A stretch of DNA of 64,000 nt from Oryzias latipes (Eukaryota; Chordata; Actinopteri; Beloniformes; Adrianichthyidae), in contig NC_019859.2 in the NCBI RefSeq assembly GCF_002234675.1, positions 30,603,434-30,667,433 of the forward strand, written 5' to 3'. The notes under the pieces were generated by a model. The model saw only the letters and a program-made list of their open reading frames with translations, was not told where the DNA came from and made no database searches. Positions within the stretch are counted from its first letter, which is position 1. The number at the start of each line of letters is the position of its first letter. A program made the position numbers and the translations under genes. Below, piece after piece: positions 1 through 38,131 of the stretch.

Positions 1-750
1 TTCTCAGTAGCAGCAACACTAAGGCTGTAGGGCTGAGACATAACAATACTGTAGTTGGTCAGACCTTGAATGCCTTTTTTGTTTGGATACGTCTGACAGC
101 AGCATTAAACTAATTTTTTGTATTATTTTTATACTCATCCATCGAAGCTTTTAACATCAAGGAAATCATTAACTCTTTTTGAATCTTTTTTAGCTTCTAA
201 TTAAAAGGATTTCTGGCACGTGTGCCCAAAAAATGTGTTATTTTTGTCCTCTAAACTGAAAATTTGCAATTAATTAACCAGTTTTACATCAAGCTGAGTT
301 AACATCTGCCACGTTGCATAACATGTGTCCTTCTACACAAAACTCTTTCTGACTTAGTTGCCCGAAATTGAAACCATAAAGTGATGACTCATTTATTAAA
401 GCAAATATTGCCATTTTTACTCATGGCGAGACATGGGACGGTGGTGGTCTGCCACTCTGCTGAACTTTCCATGTTTCTTCTCTGCACTGATGATGCTGCT
501 TGGCCAGATGGCGTCATACTTTCCTGCAGCCAAGGCCTTTCTTTCTGTTGACCAGCGTCATTCCATTTGACAATTCATTTAAGCAGGCTTCAAAGAACTT
601 TGACAAGTTTAGAATCTAGTATTTATTGTGTGATTCTTGTTTCTCAAGAAAACTTAGCTCAAGGATCTGCTCTGAAATAAACTCCTGGGTCACAAGCTCA
701 GCCACTGAGCCATTGCTGATGTCACAACTACTTTAAAGCCAACTTTTTTT
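1..750. other. Upstream intergenic DNA, nothing recognised
   Basis: AT-rich sequence with no exon-like open frame, clear repeat boundary or promoter signature that I can support. The stretch from about 964 to 2385 is similar; its short ORFs have no recognisable domain. Confidence 0.5.
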
Positions 751-754
751 TTAA

Positions 755-959
755 CCCTTGTGCTATCCTAAGCACTTTAACATTGAGAGTTGGGTCATCT
801 AGACCCACTAGACAGTGCTCTGAACCTTTTTTCTTCAATGATTTGTGATCTTCACTGGTGTCCATGGATTACATGAAATCTTTCCACCTTTTTCCACCTT
901 TGTCATGGTAGGGAGAACACGTCAATGCAAGGGTGGGGTCATCTAAGATAGCACAAGGG
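755..959. mobile_element. piggyBac-like MITE copy 1, TTAA-flanked, 205 bp
   Basis: The ends are perfect 13-bp inverted repeats CCCTTGTGCTATC / GATAGCACAAGGG, flanked on both sides by TTAA (751-754 and 960-963). A TTAA target plus ends starting CCC is characteristic of piggyBac-type elements. There is no coding capacity, so it is non-autonomous. An inverted copy of exactly the same length lies at 51108-51312. Confidence 0.85.
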
Positions 960-2385
960 TTAATATGACACCGGTAAGAGAAATCAGAACTTTTTCCACT
1001 GACAGTGCAAGTCTCTCTGCAGCAAGATGAGCCATTAACCAGCTAGCTTCTAGATCTTTCCATATCAGCAGGTTTTCCAATCTCCGGAGTTGGCTTGCAC
1101 AAAGAAGATGGGTCAAAATTTTCCACTCAGCTTTTAAAATGTGAAAGCATGTCAAAGGGATACGTCTGCATTGGTTCTTTAGAGATCATTTTTAACAGTA
1201 TAAAGGTGGGGTGGGAAAAAACTTCAATTGAACGTTTGAAATACAAACATTGGAAATTGAAATGAAGTAAAATCATAGGTGCATAATGTGCCACATGAAA
1301 GAAATTATTTTACTGTTATACTTTTATCCTCTACTGTCCAAAAATCTCAGACAACCCTCATTTTTCGCTTTTTGCTTCAAAATAAAAAACGTTCTTGTCC
1401 CAAAAGTGGATTAAACAGTCTTGTTTTCTGAACAAAAACAAACCCGTAGCAACGTTTTTAGCCATTTTAAGTCAAATTCAAGCATCTAAAGCTCATCCTT
1501 TGCTTGATTTTCCATCCAAATCTGTGCAACTCTGGCTTTTTGTTGCATTTTTATGCTGAAAACCATTAGAGATCAAAAAGTTACCAAGTAAAGAGAGAAC
1601 ATTTGTGCCAGGAAAAGCTTTAAAGGACTTTAAGAAGTCCGCTCCAGACGACTTGTCTGATTCCTTGGAAGCATAACAACAGAAATGCGGGGGCCTGACT
1701 TGGATGGTGCTAAACTGTGGAATTACTCACACTCCAGAGCTGAATGATTCAGTGTAAAATAGGTCTTTATTTTCTGCAGCTGACTGAGGTGGAGACAGTG
1801 GAACCGCAAATGATTCTGGACTAATAACCTGATAAATTTCTCCACCATTCAGCTGACAGTTTCTGTGTAAAGATCTGAACGGACTGGTAGGTGGTTTGAG
1901 ATTCTGGTTGACCTGGTGATTGGTCACTTTTAGGTGTGAACCTAAATACGTTTTCTCCTGAATGTCTGTAATCTTTTCAAGACCAACATTTTAATTTAAA
2001 ATGTCTCAGGGGCTCCATATCGTCTAGAGCCACATGGGGCTATTCAGGCTCCCGGTGAAGGTAGTCCACCTCAGTGTCATCTAAAAACCCGGCACCTTGG
2101 AGGTGTGGAGGAAAACCAAAGCACTCGTAAAGGTCCACTCAAGAACAAGCTAACAGCCTCCACTACAACCACTGCTCCACAACACATCATAATGTCTGAC
2201 ATGTTAACGAAAAGTGAGAGGAAAACTTCCGCATACTCAGTTTTCACCTCTGCTAATTATAGAAGGGCATGTTGGAGGTGTCACTTGCAGGGAAGCTCAG
2301 CGTGCCTTCCACGCTTCTGCTCAGGTTTATGGCGGCCCGAAGCTTTCACAGAAAATGGTAAACAACGACTGAATGAATGTGGGTT

Positions 2386-2639
2386 CACTGCAAAAACTCA
2401 AGAAACCCCTTGTTGCCAGAAAAAGTGTATTGCTTTCTAGAAAAACAATCTCATCAAGAAAGCAAAATAATCTTAGTTTGAGAAAACAGGTTTTAGTTAC
2501 TATGATTTTTTCTTAAATAAGAATTCTTGGTAAGACCATTTTTTGTAGCCCACTGCCAGATTTCTTTACTTATTTAAAGAAAATCTCCCAATGGGTTAAG
2601 CATTTCTGAGTTTTTTCTAAGGGGCCTGTTTTTGCAGTG
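2386..2639. mobile_element. MITE with CACTGCAAAAAC / GTTTTTGCAGTG ends
   Basis: A 254-bp element with inverted termini beginning CACTGCAAAAAC. The interior matches, in reverse orientation, the copy at about 59558 (shared blocks AGATTTTCTTTAAATAAG and CTTACCAAGAATTCT). No coding capacity. The termini resemble hAT-type MITEs common in fish, but I could not find a clear 8-bp target duplication. It lies a few hundred bp upstream of the abcc6 first exon. Confidence 0.7.
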
Positions 2640-2879
2640 TTAAAAGTAAAAACCTGTGAAATAGTTGTATTCATCTGAGTCGGGCAAGCCTGGCTTCAAA
2701 AAGTATATCTACGTACAACCAGACACTTTGTGGCCAGACGACTGGCTGTGTGGGATGTGGGGAAAAGGAAGGAGGTGAGGGGGCAGCAAGTGAAAATGGG
2801 AGGAGTGTGTTTGGGTGTGGGACTGTCATCCCATTCAGTGGTGTAGTTGTGGTGTTTTGATCCAGATCCAGTAGACGTG

Positions 2880-3004
2880 GGAGACGAGAGAGGGGTGTGA
2901 GTGAGGAAGAGAGAGAGACATATTTCCACCCACCCAGAGAGGAGACACGCTCTTAAACAGCCAGCAGACTGCGGCGCTGTCAGAAAGACACAGGACCCGA
3001 GGGC

Positions 3005-3038
<34 letters not shown>

Positions 3039-3322
3039 GCTCAAACTGAGAGCTTTGCAGAGAGTTTTGCAGAATTAGAGCCTCTTTGACGCAAGATGTT
3101 TTACTAAAGCGGAGGAAAAGTTTAAATTTTACATAAATAAAGCGAAACCTTCAAGTAACTGAAGCAAGAGCAGACTAAACCCGTAAATATCAGAGAAATA
3201 GAGTTGCTTTAACACACTCATAACTGAAGCAGTTCTGGTGCAGAAAGCAGAGCCCAGCCTGAGGAGCAGGACGGACTGACCAGAAGCAGCTGTGCAGCGA
3301 GGAGGAAGAAGCAAGCAAGTGG
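2880..3322 (+). promoter_or_regulatory. abcc6: abcc6 5' UTR / promoter-proximal region with CAG repeat and a tiny uORF
   Basis: No splice acceptor sits directly before the start codon, so the 5' UTR probably extends upstream into this purine-rich segment; the exact transcription start is not visible. It contains an interrupted CAG tract at 3004-3040 (four CAG, one TAG, seven CAG). A three-codon upstream ORF lies at 3095-3106 (ATG TTT TAC stop). The context of the main ATG (3323) is modest, with T at -3 and G at +4. A second ATG at 3327 is out of frame and cannot give the conserved DPLW. Confidence 0.45.
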
Positions 3323-30006
<26,684 letters not shown>

Positions 30007-31257
30007 CATTCTCCCTCTTGGGCCTCAGACTAGAAAACTAAGGCCTGGTTTACATTTGTAGTCAATTTGTGTTCCTCCTAAACACAAGTTGAACTGGGCC
30101 TTTCCAAGCTTTGTGGCAGCTCTTACTCATCTCGGCGAGGACATTGTCCTTTCATCTCAAAAGCAGCTGCTGCAACAGTCTCCACTGTTTTGTTAAACCT
30201 TCTCCAAAGCTGGGGAGAGACTCGTATTAACCTCCGATGAAGAACACTCAGCTATAAATATTACATTTAAAGTGATGAACCAGTTTAGCCTTAAAGCCAA
30301 AGTCTGGAACGAGAAGGTACTACAAATCTTGATGATTTTCCTCTTAAGAATGGAAGCTATGATATTTTTTTCGTTTTTTAAGTGTTTTATAAAGCACATG
30401 ATGTGTTTTCGATGTTTCCTCAGGCTTAGACTTTGATGTTTACTCTCATTTTGAAACCTACACCAAAAGATGGGGCACTTTCGTATTTTTTGCAAACTGA
30501 CAGACGTTTATATCTATTTTATGTTATTTTCCCAAAAATTGGGATAGGAAAATGTTCCGACACAGTAACCTTCAAAAGGTCCATGCTGGCAAAAGAAGGC
30601 GAAGTGGGGGTTTTGCAACCTTCCAAATCTGAGCTTGAGGCCATTTTTAAGTCAGGTAAAAAAGAGCGAGAGTGAAGGGAAAACACTGAAGTGGGCCAAG
30701 GCTTAAGCAATCGTCCAACTATGCTGTGGTTGTTGTTTATTTCTGTCTAAGTAAACACATAAAAAAGCCAACAGAGAGCTCACTGGTTAGCTTCAACCTG
30801 ACACCGGTTGTAAAAACCGCCTTGAATGAAGAGAATGCCTCTTGACACAATGGTGATAAATCTCCATGGGACTGTCTCTGCGTGCCGCACTCCAACTCCG
30901 GCCATACACAGAGAGGAGGAAATCAGTATTGTTCTTAAGGTGCTGACATGACAGACTGTAGACACTTCATATGAAGCTTTGCTCTTGAGTCATAAAGCAG
31001 CCCACCGAACTTTTCAGAGAGAAGAGGCCTTGTGTGTTTTTGTCTTACTGGTTTAGACAATATATTGTGAGAAAACCTAAGTGTTAATTTATGTCAAATG
31101 ACAAAATGCATTAAGTGTCCTCAAAATAAAGAGGACTGTTTTGTATTTATACTTTTGTAACAAGCTTGATCATTTTCATTGATCTTTTAGTATTGTGTAC
31201 TGTAATATCTTGTGTCATACATTATGCTGGATAATAAAGGTTTTATGTGCCAAAATT
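30007..31257 (+). other. abcc6: abcc6 3' UTR with polyadenylation signal
   Basis: About 1.25 kb without a conserved frame follows the stop. A canonical AATAAA at 31233-31238 is followed by a T/G-rich stretch (GTTTTATGTG). Other AATAAA-type hexamers occur nearby (for example within TCAAAATAAAG around 31122-31132), so alternative 3' ends are possible. The ORFs in this stretch have no recognisable similarity. Confidence 0.6.
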
Positions 31258-31259
31258 CA

Positions 31260-33190
31260 GATTCAGAGATTACAGGAGATTTTTTTTTTATTTGAATCAA
31301 TGATTATGTGTGACCAAGGTACCGTCAGTGCAGAGTGGAGCCACCAAAACAAAAATGGCTGAGACAATAAAAGCTTATAAAAATTTAATCTAATAAACAA
31401 TTTAAAATCTAAAAGTGCAGTTTTACTCCGATTAGCAGTACACAGATAAAACAATAAAAGGGGAGAGGCAGGAATAAAAACAGGAAGGCCGAGCCGACCG
31501 CCCGTGCAGGAGGAGAGGGAAGAGAGAGGCCGTGGACCAAGCCAGTACGTGGCAGCGCACCTCACTCCACTCCGTGCTGACAACAAATCCACACACACAA
31601 TAAGAAAAACGTGCAAAATTAACTTCCACTACACACTAAAAGGGAAATAAACAAATACAGTGAGGGAACTGGAGTGAGGACGACGCTGCCACAAGGGGCC
31701 CCCCTCACCAACACCACACGCACCGGCGCCCGACTCAGACCTATGCAACAATAAAAGGAAATCAGAGTCAACCACACAATAAATACAGCACCACACTAAA
31801 ACACATTAAAATGTATAAAAAGGGTGGGTAAAGAACACGCAGTGGCTCATGACATGTGCAACACGTCCAGCCGCTTACAGCATCTAGTTAAAAGAGCAGA
31901 ATAAAAATGAGTAAAAGGTGATCTACATTCTCCGTTCCTTATAAAGGGGCAGACACAGCTGAACTACATCCCCAATCAAGCAGGCATGCACCTGTCACAG
32001 GCATACCTGCCGGTTACATATGCATTTAAACCCATGAAACATGTAACATGGTTTGTGGCTTTTAACATAAATCTTGTCTCCAAAAAATGTGTGAACTTAA
32101 CAGAAGAATTACAAAACATGAGAAAAGTAAAGGTATGTAATCAGAACAAAAGGGGACATCAAACAAAACAGAGATTTGTCATTAAAAAAAGGACATTGTT
32201 AAAAATAAAGCAAAATTACTGAAATGTTAGAATAGATTTTTGCTAATGGCCAACTCATTGGGCATTATCCCTTACTTTATCCAGACTTAGAGCCATTCAA
32301 AATTGAGTATTTACCCAGAACATGTAATAAAAATGTCATATACAGCAGCGGACCCCAACCGCTGGGATCTCTCATTTGACCTATGCAGCTCAATCTTTAC
32401 AGGTTAATAACGCAGTCTCCAATGCAATCAATACAATATTATATGATTTTTTTACAGAGTAATAAATCTCACTATATCCGAAAATCTGTTATTTTAAATA
32501 CCTCTGATAAAGGCGTCTTAAATTGTATTGATTTCCCTGCGCTTAATAATACACTCAAGGTAATCTGGATTAAGAAATATTTCAATAGCCCCACATCTAT
32601 CTGGAACTTTATTCCACATGTGACATTCCAGAAGAGTTTCTTTCGTCTGCCGTCTTCTGTTCCCGGTCCTTCTACACCTCCATCTTGGATCATTTCCCTC
32701 AAGTGAAAAGCCTGTTGGTCCCATCCCATCATCCCCTTACACCCAAACCGACTCTGTGAACTACATTCCTGGACATTAGAGGGCGGTAGGACTGTTGAGT
32801 GCACTCAATTGAGGGTATTTTTTGTGGGTTTTTTGTCTTTTTTTTTTGGAGCTCCAAATTGCAATTTTCCCTGAGATCTCAGTGTTTTTTTTGTTTTTTT
32901 TATTTATTATTTTTTTTCCTGAAGTGGAAAAAAAAAGAAAGGAAAAATATCTGTAAATTGGCAGAATTTCAGAATCCCTTCGGTTTATGTCTGAACAACT
33001 TTTATTTTGAAACTGTTGAGTATAAGTCTGTTATTAATACATTTGTTATCATTTTCAGTACGTTTCGTGTGAAATTCTTGGGGTGGATATTATAAACCTT
33101 GATAGTCAAAATTTGACCCAAGCCTTCACCCAACCTGAGAAAAAATTTCCCCTCTACCACAGTGGACAGCCCCGCCTGTGGAGCAAAGAG
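31260..33190. other. Intergenic DNA between abcc6 and cep20, unidentified repeats likely
   Basis: No gene is recognised. A CpG- and C-rich patch at about 31480-31740 sits in otherwise A-rich sequence and looks like part of a dispersed element, but I could not define its ends. From about 32800 the sequence is probably the LTR belonging to the PNMA-type element. Confidence 0.4.
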
Positions 33191-33203
33191 AGAGTTACAA
33201 AAG

Positions 33204-33221
33204 TGGCGCCCAACGTGGGGC
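33204..33221 (+). other. tRNA-Lys primer-binding site of an LTR retroelement
   Basis: TGGCGCCCAACGTGGGGC is an 18-nt perfect complement to the 3' end of vertebrate tRNA-Lys1,2. A CA dinucleotide at 33198-33199, four bases upstream, would be the 3' end of a 5' LTR. The LTR start is unclear, perhaps near 32790. Confidence 0.75.
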
Positions 33222-33303
33222 TGGGGCAATTTAAATCAAATTCCACCCCAAACAGTGTGTAAAGAAAATATTTTGAATATTGATATTTCACATTTAGTTG
33301 AAA

Positions 33304-33753
33304 ATGGATCTTTGTAACCAGTTTGATCTGCATGGGCCTAGTTGCATTTATGTGACAGGCGTAGATGAAACATATACTGATGAGGATATTGTCGATTTTT
33401 TAAAAGTTTATGGTGATATTGAAAAGGTAGTGAGAGTACCGGACGACCCAGATCATCCAAAAGGGCGAACTCTTATACAGTACTCCTCTGATCGAGCAAT
33501 ATCCCAACTTGACCCTGCAAATCTTGGTGACTTACCTAGTCCAAACGATCCTGCTGTTAGTTGGCATGTCAAAACCATTCGGGGAATGTGTCAGGAGGAG
33601 CTTGGTCGAGAATTAGACCAGAGATGCTTGGGTGAGCTGAGCACCCTTGCTGGAAATAGTAAAGCTGGATTTTGGAGTGTGCTTCTGCAGCAGATGCAAC
33701 TTGTTCATTCCGAGCAACCTGTCCCTCCACAAAGTCCTGACACAGCCCTCTGA
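33304..33753 (+). pseudogene. PNMA-type gag N-terminal fragment of an LTR retroelement
   Basis: A 149-codon frame from ATG 33304. The first ~90 residues form an RRM-like domain as in the PNMA/ZCCHC family (CIYVTGVDETYTDEDIVDFL, YGDIEKVVRV, LDPANLGDLPSPNDPAVSWH). A short start of the capsid-like region follows (LSTLAGNSKAGFWSVLLQQM). It stops well short of the ~350 residues usual for PNMA-type Gag. No protease, RT or zinc knuckle follows, and no second LTR was found. A tRNA-Lys primer-binding site 83 bp upstream shows it belongs to an LTR element and is not a domesticated gene. PNMA genes descend from Ty3/gypsy elements, so this is a relative of their source. Confidence 0.75.
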
Positions 33754-34085
33754 GCATCATACTCCTGTACTTACTCATAACAGCATACCTCCAGGGCAAG
33801 GCTCAAAAAACGATTAACATCTGTAAATCTTTTGGAACGACATAAGTTTACTCTCGCATATATATTTGTCTACGTGTGTTATTTTTTTGTTGTTTTTTTT
33901 TTTTGTAATTTCCTTCTGTGATTGTTCTTCATAATTAAAAATATCCAAGGGTTATACCATGTTTATTCGGTATTGCACTTTATATTTGCATAAATGCTGC
34001 ATTATTGTTTTTGGTATTCTGCAATTGGTCAATAATTGTTTTTTAAAAAAAATACATCACAGATCGGAAACCGTTATGGCGGAAA

Positions 34086-34109
34086 TGACGTAACATTTGC
34101 GCATGCGCA
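34086..34109 (+). promoter_or_regulatory. cep20: cep20 promoter: CRE-like site and NRF1 palindrome
   Basis: TGACGTAA (34086-34093) is a CREB/ATF-type half-consensus. TGCGCATGCGCA (34098-34109) is a full NRF1 palindrome. Both lie about 210 bp before the cep20 ATG, in a locally CpG-containing stretch typical of housekeeping promoters. A YY1-like motif (ACAATGGCGACC) overlaps the start codon at 34311-34322. Binding is inferred from motif only. Confidence 0.65.
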
Positions 34110-34313
34110 CACTGATGGGTAACCTGTTACCGATCAGGTAGCGAGAGTTGATTCTATAGGAACAAGAACTTTTAAATTACACTATATCGTGCACCATGTG
34201 GTGAAGGAATTTGGACATACCCAGTGAAAATGTCCTCTGTTGTAGTTACAAGACTCCATCGCTAGAGAGCAGTAGACAGTAGGCCCGACCAGGGTTTGTT
34301 TACATCTTCAACA

Positions 34314-36796
34314 ATGGCGACCATCACGGAACTCAAAAGCGGTGGGTTTCACATTTACCCTCCTTTTGTCCGCTAGTTACACAAAGTTAGCAGCAACGAA
34401 CACCACTTTGTTAACATCACTAATGAAACAAAGAATACTTTACTTTTCCGCGTTTATATCCAAAGTCTGGCTGTTTAGCGAAGTAAATAAATGTTAGTAT
34501 AATTCGTGGGGTTTTACTCCTAAGTAATCAGATTTGACGCTTGTTGCAAAGATAAGAATAAACTCTGGGGTGGCTTTTTTTTTTTCTTTTTGTCTTGTGG
34601 CTTTTTTCTTTATGGGTGTTTACATACAGCTATCTGCTCTTCGGGGATTTAGAAGTTTAAATAAAGTGTATGTGCAGCTTTAGTTTTAAAAGCTCGAAAT
34701 GCCTGACGGATCAACCGTTTCAGCCATCAGGGACACTCTAGAGTCTCGCGGCGTTCTGCACGAGCTCAGGGCCCGCGTGCGAGCGGAAGTGTTTAGCGCC
34801 CTGGACGTGGAGCGCCAGTCGCTGCCGCCGCTGTCCCACGAAAACCTGATCATCAACGAGCTCATCCGGGAGTACCTGGTGTTCAACAGGTACAGGCACA
34901 CCGCCTCTGTTCTCACAGCAGGTGAGCTGAAACGCCGCCGTGGTCACTGACGTAACATCGGGAGGTGGAGTTCTATTGAAGGTGGACTGATTTAAGGGCC
35001 ATTTTTACTGTTTCCTAACCATGTCTGTCTTTTCAGAGTCAGGGCTACCTGAAGCTCACCTGGACAGACAGTTTCTCGCAGAGGAGCTGAAAGTGTCACA
35101 GGATGCGAGCTCCAAGTCTGTGTAAGTCTGTAAATCTGGGTTTGTGCTCTGCAGAAACATAATTTTAAGAGAGCATTGTGGGAAATGTGTCCTCTGGGTT
35201 AGATCCCTTCCTGAGGCTGCACCAGACTGCAGTCACAGCTGCTGTCAGGAACCATTCGCCATCCGATCGAACCTTTAATCCTGAGGGCCAGTCAGTGAGC
35301 CAACGAGTCCCCTCCCTCTTTGAGATGACTTCATGGTGGATTCAAACCCACAACATCCCAATTTTAGGGGGGGCACTTTTTCATAGATTTCTTTTCTATC
35401 TCTGCTTTCAACATAGATCCATTCAAATGTTCTTTTTTTTTTTTTAATGTGTAAACGTCATCAGGTCTGATGACTGTCGTGAGAAGACCTGAACACTTTG
35501 GGGAAGCGCTCACCTGAAAATATTTTGAAAGTCTTGCCATTTAAAATAAGTCAAAGCAGGGATGCTGTTCAGATCAGCCTCCTGGGCACTTTGAAAACCA
35601 TCAAAGTAATTCATTATTTGTTTGACTCCAGAATGAGGCTGACCTGCTGGAGGACTTTGTCCGGGACGAGCCTAGGATGGGATTGTTGTTGGTATCAAAC
35701 ATCTGATCAGGATCAGTTTGACCCACTCTGACATGGACCGTAAAATAGCAACCATGTTTTAGGGCTCAAATTTATGGAGTTACCATAGCAGCAAGTCGAC
35801 AAAACCTCATGTAGCTGGACGAGTAAACCTTGTTTAATCCTGAATAGGAAGACCTTTGTACAAATATGTATGAAATATGGTGGGAGCAAAGGAAATGAAC
35901 AGGTGTTGCTGTTGAAATGAACTCGGGAGACGACAAATTCATGATCAAAACATTGAAATGTGTTCAGTCAGTCTGCAGGTTTATGAGGGACCTCTGGTTT
36001 GCAAACTCTTCCTCATCAACGCATACTGTGATGAAGATCTGTGTGTGTTAAAACCCTGCAAAGGAAATGTCAGTGAATCCAAACATTCATTCAAACAGAA
36101 ATTTGAAGTGATCTTATTTACCGGTAGTCCTCTTCATCAGAGGTGTGTGGAAACTGAAACTGAAGCCAGAAGACTTTTCTCATCCAAACTGCTGACTGAC
36201 TCAAGATGAGTTTAAAACCGCCCACCATGCGGAGCTTCACATATGAAAAAATATGTTTATTTCAATAGAATGTTTTATATTATCCAGAGGAAACATTTTC
36301 TGAGGTGAATCTGCATGAGTTTTCTCTTCTTTATCATCATCATACCCCGTGAAAATAAAAACTCCCACCCATTTCAAACCTTTGATTTTGATAAATGTGC
36401 TTCTAGATGAATCCTTGTGGGTCACTGTTGGTTATAAGTTTGGTGAAGGTGGAAATGAAAAGGTGAAACCGACACGCCCTCTCAGGTGAAAAGCTGCCAC
36501 TGTTACCGCGGCAACAAACTCCTAATCATTTCAGCTGAATTTCCATCACCTTTCCCTGAACTCGTTCATGATTGCTGACTTTTGAAACAGAGGTCACCTG
36601 TCACTTCCCACCTATCTATGACTGAGGAAAGTTTGAAAAATGTTTGACCAGAATGTTAAATTTCTTCTTCTTCTTTGTCTGCAGACCTCTTCTGTATGGC
36701 CTGGTGTCTCACTTCATGAACAGCGGTGATAACAGAGGAAGCGTGTTTCTCCAGGGAGGAGCGTCTGTAAAACCACCTGCAGGACCTCATCAGTAA
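34314..36796 (+). CDS. cep20: CEP20 (FOPNL/FOR20), complete, four exons
   Basis: Centrosomal protein 20, a LisH-domain protein of centriolar satellites needed for ciliogenesis in vertebrates. Exons 34314-34341, 34724-34921, 35037-35121 and 36685-36796 splice into 140 codons. The start MATITELKSAIRDTLE aligns with human MATVAELK...LKDTLE. The FOP-type N-terminal region LRARVRAEVFSALD and the LisH motif LSHENLIINELIREYLVFNR are well conserved. LDRQFLAEEL and PLLYGLVSHF follow. The C-terminal tail is shorter than the human protein (174 residues), ending PPAGPHQ. The start at 34314, not the ATG at 34700, is chosen because exon 1 joins in frame through the acceptor at 34723 and restores the conserved N-terminus. 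Confidence 0.93.
35122..36684 (+). other. cep20 intron 3, no recognised element
   Basis: 1.56 kb between cep20 exons 3 and 4. It includes a poly-T tract near 35430. Short ORFs show no domain or codon pattern that I recognise. Confidence 0.5.
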
Positions 36797-37040
36797 ATAT
36801 GGCTGGAGGTTTTAAGAAGCTCCGGCTGTTGATTCCTGTTCACATCCCAGAGAGATTGCAGCAGATACATTTAAGCGTTTTAAAACGTCTCGTGTAAAGT
36901 ATTGAATGTTGTCGTTTATGGTTTTGTTTTATTGGTGGAACTGGTGCTGATGGTTTTATTCTCAATTGCTCATGTTTTAAAAATGTTTTTATACTCACAT
37001 TTGGGATGTTCCAAATAAACTTTTGTGCCAAACACTAGGC
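36797..37040 (+). other. cep20: cep20 3' UTR and polyadenylation signal
   Basis: About 240 bp after the stop, with AATAAA at 37014-37019 followed by TTTTGTG-type downstream sequence. Confidence 0.65.
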
Positions 37041-37178
37041 CAGTTCTGTTGCTGTGTTCCTTCTTCGCCGCTTGGGGGCAGTGTTCCCTCATTTAGACTG
37101 ATTCAGACTGATTTATCAGCATAAAACTCTGTTAATCTCTTACTTTGTTTATTAAAAGTCCCAATTTTGTCCATCTCT

Positions 37179-38131
37179 TACGACGGAGTATAAGGGCCAC
37201 CAAAAAAAAAAAAGTAAAATTACGAGTTTTTATCTCGTAAATTTAGGAGATAAAAACTAGTAAATTTATGAGAAAAAAACTCGTAAATTTACAAGATTTT
37301 AAGTCGTAAATTTATGAGAAAAATGAGTGGTAGTGAGCATGCAGAGCAGCAGGTGAACGTCGCGCAGCAACATAGCAAACCGACTAAACTCAGTTGAACA
37401 GGTGAGCTGAATGTTTATTGATAACGTTCCAAATATCTGGAAGCTTGTTTGATTTACGATTTATTAAAGTTTTATTTATTGATGGGTGGTTTGCAGGATC
37501 CCTGCAGCCCGATGAAGCCATCGGTGTCCCTGCAGATGTCCACTTCAATCCTTTCTTCCTCCACCAAAAACAAGATCTCTACGTTTGTGTGACGCTTCCG
37601 TCTGAGGAGGAGGATCACTTTTTTGGCATTTTCAACGTTGTAATGCTAATATAATAGACTATTTTCATTCATCTTTGTTGTTTAATGATATAACGGGACG
37701 TTTACTTCCGCATTGGTGTTCGGATCTGATGACAGGTTCATGACGTAAGGTGACAGATGAACTTCAGGGTTTGTGACTGAAAAGGAGAATAAAAGCTGCA
37801 GCGATCCTCTGCACCCAAACGTGTCTCTGAGCTCCTTATTTTACATATGAAACTCCGCTTTACTGACACTGAACCCCGGAAAGCAGCATCTACTGACAAT
37901 AATCTGATTTTTAGTCGCCAAAGGTTCAGAATCTCTTTGTTTTAAACCTATAATAATCTATAAAACCTATAATAATCCGGAAATAAAGCTTCACAAAAGG
38001 CTCCACATCTTTCATCTCGGACAACATCGGTGTTTTCTCCTTGTTAATCTATGACTTTTTTCTCGTAAATTTACGAGATAAAATGTCATAATTTTGCTCT
38101 TTTTTTTTGGTGGCCCTAAAACTCCGTCGTA
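37179..38131. mobile_element. 953-bp DNA-transposon-like element with TIRs and internal palindromes
   Basis: The ends are TACGACGGAGTATAAGGGCC and its near-perfect complement at 38112-38131, followed inward by A-rich/T-rich runs. The flanks ATCTCT (37173-37178) and ATCTCT (38132-38137) form a 6-bp duplication, although the right flank is itself CTCTAT-rich. Inside each end are repeats of CTCGTAAATTTACGAG and variants (about 37222-37318 and 38053-38072). The small ORF inside (37418-37654) has no recognisable domain. The superfamily is not assigned. Confidence 0.75.

Noticed and set aside
34700..34950. cep20 start at the ATG 34700
   Set aside because: That ATG lies in the intron before the acceptor at 34723. 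The spliced exon 1 gives the conserved MAT-ELK start.
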